This document shows positions 1 through 6,525 of a DNA stretch of 10,011 nt, one piece after another. This stretch comes from JAULUH01 sp032111745 (GTDB lineage: Bacteria; Chloroflexota; Anaerolineae; JAAEKA01), in the NCBI GenBank assembly GCA_032111745.1, contig JAULUH010000461.1, positions 1 to 10,011 of the forward strand, written 5' to 3'. Within the stretch, counting starts at the first letter, position 1, and each line of letters opens with the position of its first letter. The position numbers and the translations under genes are program-made. The notes under the pieces were generated by a model that saw only the letters and a list, made by a program, of their open reading frames with translations, was not told where the DNA came from and searched no databases.

Positions 1-881
1 GGGGTGCCGGCGAAGGCGACCCTCCCCAGCAGGTCGTCGGAAATGTAAGAGGCGGCCAGGTCGAAATCGTAGCGGGCCGCCGCGGCCTTGAGGCCGGCCA
101 GCAGCTCAGGGTCGAGCTGGAGGGTGGAGTCGAGCCCGGCGACGACCGGCAGGTAGAGGGCTACCTCGCGGCGAGCCAGGTTGCGGGCCAGCTGGCCGTC
201 CTCAGCCACCACGGTCACCGCGCCCACCACCAGGCCAACCGGCGTCACGTCGTCGCCAGTGGCCTCGACCAGCAGCTGGCGGAAATGAGGCACCAGGTCC
301 GGGTTGGCCGTGCCGCCGAGCTTGAGCTCGGCGACGAGGCCGGCGCAGGTGCGGATGGTTTCCGGGCCCCATGTTCCTAGCAGGAAGGGGAGGTCGGGGC
401 GCAGGATATCCCAGCGCAGGGTGTCGCCGCCGGCGAGGGTGAAGACCTGGCCCGGGAGCGGGGCCGTGGACCGGACCAGCAGGTGGCGGATGCAGGTCAG
501 AGCCTCACGCAGAGCGGTGACCGGCTGAGGAGGCACGAGGCCGAGGAAGTCCAGCCAGCTGCCGCGGGCCAGGCCGAGGTAGGCACGACCGGCGGAGGCC
601 TGGTCGAGGAGGGCGATGTTGCCGGCGATGTTAACGGGATGGCAGGTGAATGGGTTGACCGCGGCCGGGCCCAGGCGCACCCGGCTGGTGTGGCGGGCGA
701 TCTCCAGGAGAGGCAGCCAGGCCGGCTGGTAGAGAAGATCATTGTAGACGGATACCCCGTCAAAGCCAAGGGACTCGGCGGTGGCGGCCAGGGGGCCGTA
801 GGCGGCCAAGGGCTTGTCGGTCTGAAAGGCGATGCTGACAGACCTGAGCGGGAGGTGATGAGCCGGGTATGAGGAAACCAC
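1..881 (-). CDS. LLM-class flavin-dependent oxidoreductase (luciferase-like, probably F420- or FMN-dependent), partial
   Basis: This frame is open from the left edge to about 930 and reads as a bacterial luciferase-like monooxygenase, the TIM-barrel family that includes F420-dependent reductases such as Mer. It has no early ATG, so an ATG-only search misses it. Visible family hallmarks are the first strand SIAFQTDKPLAAYGPLAATA, then LGFDGVSVYND, RVRLGPAAVNPFTCHP, ALLDQASAGRAYLGLARGSW, PFLLGTWGPET, ELKLGGTANP and, near the edge, a REVALYLPVVAGLD segment. The 3' end lies outside the window. The start is a GTG: the codon at 881-879 has GGCGAG 6 nt upstream, while another in-frame GTG at 887-885 abuts that GGCGAG directly. 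Further in-frame GTGs lie upstream, before a TAG near 940. The substrate cannot be told. The family assignment is firm; F420 rather than FMN is only a guess from the resemblance to Mer-like members. It is divergent from the histidine kinase gene. Confidence 0.85.
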   Translation of the reverse strand, partial: MVSSYPAHHLPLRSVSIAFQTDKPLAAYGPLAATAESLGFDGVSVYNDLLYQPAWLPLLEIARHTSRVRLGPAAVNPFTCHPVNIAGNIALLDQASAGRAYLGLARGSWLDFLGLVPPQPVTALREALTCIRHLLVRSTAPLPGQVFTLAGGDTLRWDILRPDLPFLLGTWGPETIRTCAGLVAELKLGGTANPDLVPHFRQLLVEATGDDVTPVGLVVGAVTVVAEDGQLARNLARREVALYLPVVAGLDSTLQLDPELLAGLKAAAARYDFDLAASYISDDLLGRVAFAGT

Positions 882-931
882 GCGCACCTCGCCGAGAATG
901 TCGGGCAATCGGCCCGGCTGGGACTTCACCG

Positions 932-954
932 GCACCTGCGTCTAGTGCGGGTGC
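932..954 (+). other. small hairpin upstream of the LLM gene
   Basis: GCACCTGC (932-939) and GCGGGTGC (947-954) form an 8-bp stem with one G-U wobble when read on the plus strand, around a 7-nt loop. On the minus strand the wobble becomes a C-A mismatch. There is no T-run, so it is not a canonical terminator. It lies just upstream of the GTG starts of the minus-strand gene and could sit in its leader. No function can be assigned. Confidence 0.35.
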
Positions 955-980
955 GGAATTGTGTCTACTACGGGATTCGG

Positions 981-1060
981 GGCTTTAGCCGGGTCTGCGC
1001 TTACGGACCGGCTAGAGCCTTGACTCCGCCTGGCGGGAGCGGCTGAAGCCTTGGCTCCGC
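981..1060. repeat. degenerate GGCTNNAGCC hairpin repeat cluster
   Basis: Three copies of a 10-bp near-palindrome, GGCTTTAGCC (981-990), GGCTAGAGCC (1010-1019) and GGCTGAAGCC (1041-1050), are spaced 29 and 31 bp apart. The first two form one long hairpin: GGCTTTAGCCGGGTC (981-995) pairs with GACCGGCTAGAGCC (1006-1019) with one bulge and one wobble, around the loop TGCGCTTACG. A direct repeat GCCTTGRCTCCGC occurs at 1017-1029 and 1048-1060. It resembles the 'CCGGCTAAAGCCGG' type of dispersed intergenic repeat that I associate with Chloroflexota-like and other environmental genomes. That family link is from memory. The copies look decayed. Confidence 0.6.
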
Positions 1061-1159
1061 ATTGGTGCCTTTAGAGTGTAGCAAAGTACCAGGGCGCCCA
1101 CAAGAGGCAAATGGTATCAAGTTTGTGATCCGACCGAATCAGGGGTGCTCTGGGGTGGG

Positions 1160-1188
1160 TTGCGCGTGGCGTGGCAATGGCTTACAAT
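1160..1188 (+). promoter_or_regulatory. predicted sigma70-type promoter for the histidine kinase gene
   Basis: A -35-like TTGCGC at 1160-1165 and a -10-like TACAAT at 1183-1188 are separated by 17 bp, the optimal spacing. The -10 differs from TATAAT at one position. Transcription would start near 1195, about 100 nt before the preferred kinase start at 1296 and well after the upstream ATG at 1062, so it argues against the longer N terminus. A second, weaker pair (TTGTCC 1231-1236 and TAGTGT 1255-1260, 18 bp apart) also lies before 1296. Confidence 0.45.
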
Positions 1189-1295
1189 GGGTCCTCACCA
1201 GAGCGGGCTGCGGCGGAGCGTCTGAGCTTGTTGTCCTGGCCTCAAGGTGCGCTCTAGTGTATCACAAGCGGGCCGCGGCTGTCCAGGCCGCAGCG

Positions 1296-3110
1296 ATGAG
1301 CATTGCCATGGACGTACAGCCTCTCACTCGAATCGATTCAGCACCGGCCCTGACCCATGACGAGGATGCGATCTGGGGGGCGTTTGGGGGGCTGTTAGCA
1401 GACATGGCGGTGGGGGCCAGTCCTGAGGAGTTGGCTCAGGTGCTCCTGGCCAGGCTACCGCAAATCTTGCCGGTTTCCTTCTGTGCCGTGTGCCTGACCT
1501 GGCCGGACCGGGCAGGGTTCTGGCGGGCTGGGGCCCAGGTTGCGGCCAAGCCCCTCTCGCACGAGTTGCTGGATCAGACGGTTGAGCTGTGCCGGCAGGA
1601 ACTCCTGGCGGGGGTGCCGGGGACGGAGGAGCTGCGCCTGGCAGGCATAGATACCAGCGGGGCCCTGGTCGATCCGGAGGCAGGGAGCCTGGCCGGCATG
1701 CATGCCGGGCCGCTGTTGATGGTGCCAGTGCGCAATGAGCAGGTCTTCTTCGGCGCTCTGGCCGTGGGCAAGGATGGGGAAGGCGGCTTCACGGCGAGGG
1801 AGCGGCTGCAGCTGAGCCTGGTGGCTGAACACCTGGCGCGCTTCCTGGAGGTGCGAACCCTGGCCCGAACGACGGCGCTCTGGGAACGGGAGCTGGAGCT
1901 GGTGTACCAGACCAGCCAGCGCATCACCCAGCTGTTGGACCTTTCCGAGTTGATGCCCCAACTGGTGACGGCTCTGAACGAGACCTTTGGCTACGAGTCG
2001 GTGACGCTGCTGCTGGTGGACCGGGAGTCGAGCGAGCTGGTGGTGCGGGAGGCGTATGGCCTGCGCAAGGAAAGGCACGTGGGGTTCAGAATTCCGATCA
2101 CGGCGACGCGGGAGGGTGGGATCGTGGGCTTCGTGGCCGCCCAGGGGGTGTCGTTGCTGGTGCCGGACGTGCTGGCCAACGAGCGCTACATCCGCACGGT
2201 GGAGGAGACGCGGTCGGAGCTGGCGGTGCCCTTGCGGATCAAGGAGCAGGTGATCGGCGTGTTGGACATCCAGAGCACCGCGATCCACGGGATCACCGAG
2301 AAGGACCGTTACATCATCGAGACCCTGGCCGACCAGGTAGCTATTGCCCTGGAGAACGCGCGGCTGTATGAGGACCTGGCCCGGGCTAACGCCAAGATCC
2401 GGCGCCAGGCCTACGACCTGCGCCAGCTGCTGCAGCGCACGGTGCGCATCCAGGAACAGGAGCGGCATCGCATCGCGGCGGACATCCACGACGACGTCAA
2501 CCAGTGGTTGTATGCGGCCATGTACGAGACCGAGGCTGCGTTGCAGTCCTTACCTGCGGAGACGGATGCAGTGCGGGACAGCCTGCAGCAGGTGCAGAGC
2601 TCGTTGGACCAGGCCCTGGTGGACATGCGCAAAGCCATCTTCGACCTGTGGCCCACGAGCCTGGATGAGATGGGGCTGTTGCCGTCGATCCAGTCGAGTC
2701 TGAACCGGTTGGAGAAGACCCACGGGGTGAAGTGCAAGCTCAAGATCCAGGGCACGCCGATCCGGTTTGCGCCCCTGGCCCGGATCACCATCTATCGCAT
2801 TGTGCAGGAGGCGCTGCAGAACGCGCGCAAGCACGCGCACGCCAAGACGGTGACTGTGAGCTTTGTGTTCAGCGATTCGCAGGTGGTGTTGCGGATTGAG
2901 GATGATGGCCGCGGCTTTGGCAGGAGCAGGCCACTGAGGTCTGGGGGGAGTCACCTGGGCTTGATCAGCATGCAGGAGAGAGCCAGGAGCCTTGGTGGGC
3001 GGTCGAGGTTTGCGTCGGGGAAGGGGGGGGGAGCCAGTCTAGTGTTCGAGTTCCCGATGGCGATGGTAAGCCGGGAGGGGGGGGCGCGGGAGGGGATAGA
3101 TCAGGATTGA
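1296..3110 (+). CDS. GAF-GAF sensor histidine kinase, NarL/DegS type (HisKA_3), soluble
   Basis: A 604-residue cytoplasmic histidine kinase. It has an N-terminal GAF-like sensory region at about 25-190, a second and better GAF domain at about 205-360 (SELAVPLRIKEQVIGVLDIQ is typical), a helical linker, a HisKA_3 dimerisation domain with the phospho-acceptor His398 in RIAADIHDDVNQ, and a HATPase_c domain. The ATPase shows its N box (EALQNARKHAHA, 505-516), G1 box (EDDGRGFG, 535-542), GLISMQERA (555-563) and glycine-rich GKGGGA (575-580). There are no membrane segments, so the signal is probably intracellular or a ligand or chromophore bound by a GAF domain. No GAF cysteine or other diagnostic residue identifies the ligand. 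The ORF can be read from an ATG at 1062, but those 78 residues look like translated intergenic DNA and contain the promoter. ATG 1296 lacks a clear Shine-Dalgarno, and ATG 1308 is an alternative. No response regulator is adjacent, so the partner is encoded elsewhere. Two poly-G runs lie in the 3' end. Confidence 0.9.
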   Translation: MSIAMDVQPLTRIDSAPALTHDEDAIWGAFGGLLADMAVGASPEELAQVLLARLPQILPVSFCAVCLTWPDRAGFWRAGAQVAAKPLSHELLDQTVELCRQELLAGVPGTEELRLAGIDTSGALVDPEAGSLAGMHAGPLLMVPVRNEQVFFGALAVGKDGEGGFTARERLQLSLVAEHLARFLEVRTLARTTALWERELELVYQTSQRITQLLDLSELMPQLVTALNETFGYESVTLLLVDRESSELVVREAYGLRKERHVGFRIPITATREGGIVGFVAAQGVSLLVPDVLANERYIRTVEETRSELAVPLRIKEQVIGVLDIQSTAIHGITEKDRYIIETLADQVAIALENARLYEDLARANAKIRRQAYDLRQLLQRTVRIQEQERHRIAADIHDDVNQWLYAAMYETEAALQSLPAETDAVRDSLQQVQSSLDQALVDMRKAIFDLWPTSLDEMGLLPSIQSSLNRLEKTHGVKCKLKIQGTPIRFAPLARITIYRIVQEALQNARKHAHAKTVTVSFVFSDSQVVLRIEDDGRGFGRSRPLRSGGSHLGLISMQERARSLGGRSRFASGKGGGASLVFEFPMAMVSREGGAREGIDQD

Positions 3111-3163
3111 CCCATGGTGCGGGGGCATCAGAGGGTGCAACTTTCCGCCCCGAGGCACGGCGA

Positions 3164-3346
3164 GACCCTTCGCTGGCGACTCGTACCTCATGCCTGTTGG
3201 CCCTCCTCATGCCGCTCAGGGTGACGGTGGGTGATAGGCGTTCCTTATGCCGCTCGGAGTAACGGTGATGGGGGTCTCATGCCGCTGAGGGCGTGCACTG
3301 AGGTTGCCGAAGCGGGGACGTTGCCTGATGCCGCTCAGAGCAAGCC
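3164..3346. repeat. degenerate short intergenic repeat, core ATGCCGCTCAGRGTRACGG, four copies
   Basis: The core recurs at 3206 (CTCATGCCGCTCAGGGTGACGG), 3244 (CTTATGCCGCTCGGAGTAACGG), 3276 (CTCATGCCGCTGAGGGCG) and 3325 (CTGATGCCGCTCAGAGCAAGCC). A partial CCTCATGCC lies at 3186. Spacings of 38, 32 and 49 bp are irregular. GACCCTTCGCT at 3164-3174 together with GCTCAGGGTGACGG at about 3214-3227 resembles the 'GACCCTTCG...CTCAGGGTGACA' hairpin repeat seen in many environmental genomes. That link is from memory. The last copy runs into the 3' end of the URO-D-like gene and contains its stop codon. The block separates two convergent genes. I see no conventional T-tract terminator in it. Confidence 0.6.
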
Positions 3347-4396
3347 CGGTCCCATGGGAGGTGCAGATGCAGCGGCCTGTAGGAACGCGTGAAGGTTGGG
3401 AAGGGGGGAGAAGTCGACGTCGTAGGCGGGGGCGAGGAGGAGGCCAGCGGGGCCGAGCGTTGCGGCGCGGTGGTGGACTTCGGCGGTGATCTGCGCAGGC
3501 GTGCCATGGTCCCATTGGGAGGCGGTGCCTACGGTGCCCCAGAGAGCCAGGCGAGGGCCAAATTCGGCGCGGATAGCGGCGGCATCCATGCAGTCGGGCT
3601 GGACGGGGTTGACGGCGTTCACGCCGAGCTCGATCAGGTCAGGGATGAGCCGGGTGAAGTCGCCGTCGCTGTGGTAGAGCACCAGGATGTCGGGCGAGAC
3701 GGCACGGGCGGCAGCGATGATAGTGGCCAGGCGGGGATGGAAGAACTCGCGCCAGAGGTCGGGGCTAATGAGTAGGCCAGTGGGCATAGCCACGTCGTCG
3801 TCCAGGATCAGCACGTCCACGCCGGCCTGCGCCAACACCAGTGCGCTATGTGTGGTCATGGCCGTGAGCTGGTCGAGCAGGTAGCGGGCGATGTCCTTGC
3901 GCTCCAGGAGATCGATCATGAAGCGCTCAAAGCCGCGCAGGCGCCAAGCAGTCTCGAACAGCTCACCGCCCAGGTGGGGTGGCGAGCCGGCCACGGCCAA
4001 CCCCTCCCCGTGCCAGCGCTGTACTTGGGCAGACAGGCTGGCGTAGCGGCTGGGATGGGTCAAGTCAGGGAAGATCTCCGTGGCCAGCTCGGCCACGGAG
4101 GTGAAGCCAGAGAGGCGGGCGCTACCGGCCTGCTCGGGGTGGTAATCCCATTCGTGGTAGGTGCGGAGCTGGCCGCGGTTGCCCACGTGGACGTGCCGGG
4201 GAAGCTGGCGCAGATAGCGCAGGAACTCGTCCTGGCCCTCGGGTGGGTTGAACTGGGCGTAGCGGATATCGGTGCCGAAATGGGCATCGGCGTCGGGGAT
4301 GCCTGGCAGGCTCTGGGGATAGAAGCCCAGGGCGAAGGGGATGCGGTCGGGCACCTGGCCGGTGAGGGCAAGGCGGACACGCTGGCGGGAATCCAC
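3335..4396 (-). CDS. URO-D/corrinoid-methyltransferase-fold protein (UroD superfamily), HSDG variant
   Basis: The 353-residue product belongs to the uroporphyrinogen decarboxylase superfamily, a TIM-barrel group that holds true HemE and the MtaA/CmuA-type methyltransferases. Signatures are the N-terminal RQRVRLALTGQVPDRIPF, the strand GVDVLILDDDVAMPTGLLIS (192-211), DLWREFFHPRL, YHSDGDFTRLIPDLIELGVN (241-260), NPVQPD and ALWGTVGT. Where the zinc-binding methyltransferases typically have His-x-Cys-Gly, this protein has HSDG (242-245), with Asp for Cys. It is therefore unlikely to be a classical zinc thiol methyltransferase, and it does not look like HemE. Its reaction is unknown. The start is GTG at 4396-4394, with a TGAGG Shine-Dalgarno 7 nt upstream that touches the stop of the transporter gene, so translational coupling is likely. 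It is the last gene of the lysine-ketoglutarate reductase operon. Its stop lies inside a repeat copy. Confidence 0.83.
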   Translation of the reverse strand: MDSRQRVRLALTGQVPDRIPFALGFYPQSLPGIPDADAHFGTDIRYAQFNPPEGQDEFLRYLRQLPRHVHVGNRGQLRTYHEWDYHPEQAGSARLSGFTSVAELATEIFPDLTHPSRYASLSAQVQRWHGEGLAVAGSPPHLGGELFETAWRLRGFERFMIDLLERKDIARYLLDQLTAMTTHSALVLAQAGVDVLILDDDVAMPTGLLISPDLWREFFHPRLATIIAAARAVSPDILVLYHSDGDFTRLIPDLIELGVNAVNPVQPDCMDAAAIRAEFGPRLALWGTVGTASQWDHGTPAQITAEVHHRAATLGPAGLLLAPAYDVDFSPLPNLHAFLQAAASAPPMGPGLL

Positions 4397-4400
4397 CGGG

Positions 4401-5174
4401 CTACCTCACCAGGTAGATCAGGGCGACGGTCACGCCGACGACGACCACTACCCGGCGCAGAGACTCGGGCTGAATGCGGCCGGCGAAGGTGCCACCCAGC
4501 ATGCCGCCGAGGAGGGCGGCGCCGGCCATGACCGCGGCCGCGGGCCAGACCACGCGGCCGGAGAAGACGAAGAACGCGGCGGCGGCGACGTTGACGCTGA
4601 AGGCGGTGATCTGCTTCAGCGCGTTGAGGCGGGTGAGGGTGTCGTCGATCACGAGGGCCAGCACGGCCAGCAGGATGACGCTGAGGCCAGCACCGAAATA
4701 GCCGCCGTAGATGGAGGCGGCAAAGACGGGCAGGACGACCAGCAGCTCGTGGCCGTTGCCGGAGCCGTGGTGCTCCAGGCGGCGCACCACCCACCGGCGT
4801 ACGCGGTCCTGCAGAGCCAGCAGGAGGGAGGCCAGCAGGATGAGCCAGGGCACCATCTGCTGGAACAGCTTCTCGCTGGTGTTGAGGAGGATGAAGCCGC
4901 CCAGCAGGCCTCCGGCGACAGCAGCTGGAATGACCAGCCACAGCCGGCGGCGCTGGCCGGCCAAGTCCTTGGCCTGGGCAACGGTGGCGCCCAGGTAGCC
5001 TGGCACCAGGGCGACCGTGTTGGTGACATTTGCTGACACGGGGGGGATACCGACGGCCACCAGGGCCGGGAAGGAGACCAGGGTGCCACCGCCGGCCAGG
5101 GCGTTCACGGCGCCGGCAGCAGCGGCGGCCAGGGCGATCACCACGAAGTCGACAAGGGTCAAGGGGTCAGCCAT
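4401..5174 (-). CDS. TauE/SafE family (DUF81) membrane permease
   Basis: The 257-residue product is a polytopic membrane protein of the TauE/SafE family, of normal length, with about seven or eight predicted hydrophobic helices. The family signatures are present: the N-terminal helix with AGAVNALAGGGTLVSFPALV, then IPPVSANVTNTVALVPGYLG, the mid-protein IYGGYFGAGLSVILLAVLAL and the C-terminal GGMLGGTFAGRIQPESLRR. Characterised members export or import sulfite, sulfoacetate or other small organosulfur or organic anions. Nothing in the sequence fixes the substrate, and the saccharopine-pathway context could point to an organic acid. The ATG (5174-5172) overlaps the saccharopine dehydrogenase stop by one base (TGATG), with GGGAG 11 nt upstream. 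It ends 4 nt before the GTG of the next gene. It is thus embedded in the operon and probably translationally coupled on both sides. Confidence 0.87.
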   Translation of the reverse strand: MADPLTLVDFVVIALAAAAAGAVNALAGGGTLVSFPALVAVGIPPVSANVTNTVALVPGYLGATVAQAKDLAGQRRRLWLVIPAAVAGGLLGGFILLNTSEKLFQQMVPWLILLASLLLALQDRVRRWVVRRLEHHGSGNGHELLVVLPVFAASIYGGYFGAGLSVILLAVLALVIDDTLTRLNALKQITAFSVNVAAAAFFVFSGRVVWPAAAVMAGAALLGGMLGGTFAGRIQPESLRRVVVVVGVTVALIYLVR

Positions 5175-6505
5175 CAGGACAACGTCTCCCAGGTTTCCAC
5201 GAAGCTAATACCCAGCTCCTCTAGCTCGGCGAGGACGGGCTCGTAGATCTGGGGGACCACCGGCACCTGGACACCGGTGAGGTCGATACCACCGCGAAGG
5301 ATCAGCTTGGCCGCGATGGCTGCCGGCAGGCCCACGGTGCGGGCCATGGAGGTATCGCCGCCGGGGATACCGAAGTCCACCATGGTGGAGGTGATGCGCT
5401 CACGGCGGTCCGGATAGGCGGCCTCGAACTCGTGCTTGAGGATGAGCATGTCGCGTTGGCCGGGCTGGTAGCGCATCTTCTGCAGCATGGTCGCAGTGAG
5501 GATGTCGATGGGTGCGGTGGGGCCGGCGGGCAAGGGGGCATCGTCGAGGAAGCCCAGCCAGGCCAGGCTGGAGATGACCGGGGAATCCGGAGCCACGTCG
5601 AGACGGGTGGCCAGATCGCGGGGCAGGTCATCCCCATCGCTGCCTGCCAGCCGAGAGGTAAGGCCGGCGAAGGTGAGGCCGGCCAGGTCGCCCCGCGGCT
5701 GCTCGTCCAGGAGGCCGAGGTCGGCGATCTTGCGCAGAGTCTGGCACCAGCCCTCGTTGCGCAGCGTGCCGCGAAAGAAGGTCTGGGCGGCGTCGATGCC
5801 ATAGGTGTGCATGTAGGGCAGGCTATCGCGGTTGGGGTAGCCTTCGTAGGTGATGGTGCGGCCCGCCACCTCAACGGGCACCGGCACGTGGTGATCGAAG
5901 AGCTCGTCGCCCGGCACCGTGACCTCCTTCCCGTCCCACAGGTAGTGGGCTGAGTTCTTGCCGGCCAGCAGTACGCCGCGCGGGCTCCAGGAGAATTTGT
6001 AGCCCAGGGGATTGTCGTTGGCATCGGGCGCGGGCAGGCCACCGCACCAGGAGACAAACCCGGTGACCCGGCCGCCCTGGCGTTGTACCTGGTGGATCAC
6101 GCGCATGGCGGTCATGTGGTCGATGCCCGGGTCCACGCCAATCTCGTTGAGCAGGATGATGCCGGCGGCGCGGGCCGGGCCATCCAGCTCAGCCATGGCC
6201 GGTTTCACGTAGGAGGTAGTCACCATGGGCACGCCATGGGCGACGCAGAGGCGGGCCACCATGGGATGGTAGGCATAGGGCAGCAGGCTGACGGCCAGGT
6301 CGGAGTCCCGGACCAGCGCCTCGACCGCGGCCTGGTCATCGGAATCTAGCTGCAGGGCGCGGCCGCGGGGATGGCCCTTGATCAGAGCTTCGGCCTTGGA
6401 CAGGGTGCGGCTGGCGACCGTGACCCGAAAGTCGGGCTCCCTGAGCAGGTAGTTTACGTGGGCGCCGGCAACCATGCCGGCGCCGAGAACAACAATGTTC
6501 TTCAT
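5174..6505 (-). CDS. saccharopine dehydrogenase (glutamate-forming; saccharopine reductase-like)
   Basis: This 443-residue enzyme of the Lys9/AASS C-terminal family catalyses saccharopine + NAD(P)+ + water to glutamate + 2-aminoadipate 6-semialdehyde, or the reverse in lysine synthesis. It opens with a Rossmann motif, IVVLGAGMVAGAHV (G8-A9-G10), followed by SLLPYAYHPMVARLC, the strongly conserved LNEIGVDPGIDHMTAMRVI (about 119-137), GGLPAPDANDNPLGYKFSWS (155-174) and, near the C terminus, MVDFGIPGGDTSMARTVGLP. Length is normal for the stand-alone enzyme. I prefer ATG 6505 because homologues begin at the Rossmann strand. AGAGGA lies 15 nt upstream, which is rather far. An alternative GTG at 6529 overlaps the upstream stop by 4 nt (GTGA) and adds eight unconserved residues. 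It directly follows the lysine-ketoglutarate reductase gene, so the two pathway steps are co-expressed. Catabolic rather than biosynthetic use is likely but not proven. Confidence 0.92.
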   Translation of the reverse strand: MKNIVVLGAGMVAGAHVNYLLREPDFRVTVASRTLSKAEALIKGHPRGRALQLDSDDQAAVEALVRDSDLAVSLLPYAYHPMVARLCVAHGVPMVTTSYVKPAMAELDGPARAAGIILLNEIGVDPGIDHMTAMRVIHQVQRQGGRVTGFVSWCGGLPAPDANDNPLGYKFSWSPRGVLLAGKNSAHYLWDGKEVTVPGDELFDHHVPVPVEVAGRTITYEGYPNRDSLPYMHTYGIDAAQTFFRGTLRNEGWCQTLRKIADLGLLDEQPRGDLAGLTFAGLTSRLAGSDGDDLPRDLATRLDVAPDSPVISSLAWLGFLDDAPLPAGPTAPIDILTATMLQKMRYQPGQRDMLILKHEFEAAYPDRRERITSTMVDFGIPGGDTSMARTVGLPAAIAAKLILRGGIDLTGVQVPVVPQIYEPVLAELEELGISFVETWETLS

Positions 6506-6525
6506 GGCTGGATGATGCTTTCCTC

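Noticed and set aside
1062..1295. N-terminal extension of the histidine kinase from an ATG at 1062
   Set aside because: The 78 residues have no domain character, overlap the end of the repeat cluster's flank and contain the best promoter, which would start transcription after this ATG.
1455..2489. 344-codon open frame on the minus strand inside the kinase gene
   Set aside because: It is rich in Q, H, R and P with no domain pattern, and lies opposite a clear kinase. It is a GC-rich shadow frame.
3186..3346. Possible CRISPR array
   Set aside because: Repeats are degenerate and short, spacings of 38, 32 and 49 bp are irregular, and no cas gene is present.
4060..4941. 293-codon minus-strand frame spanning the permease and UroD-like genes
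   Set aside because: Its arginine- and proline-rich translation is an out-of-frame reading of two well-supported genes.
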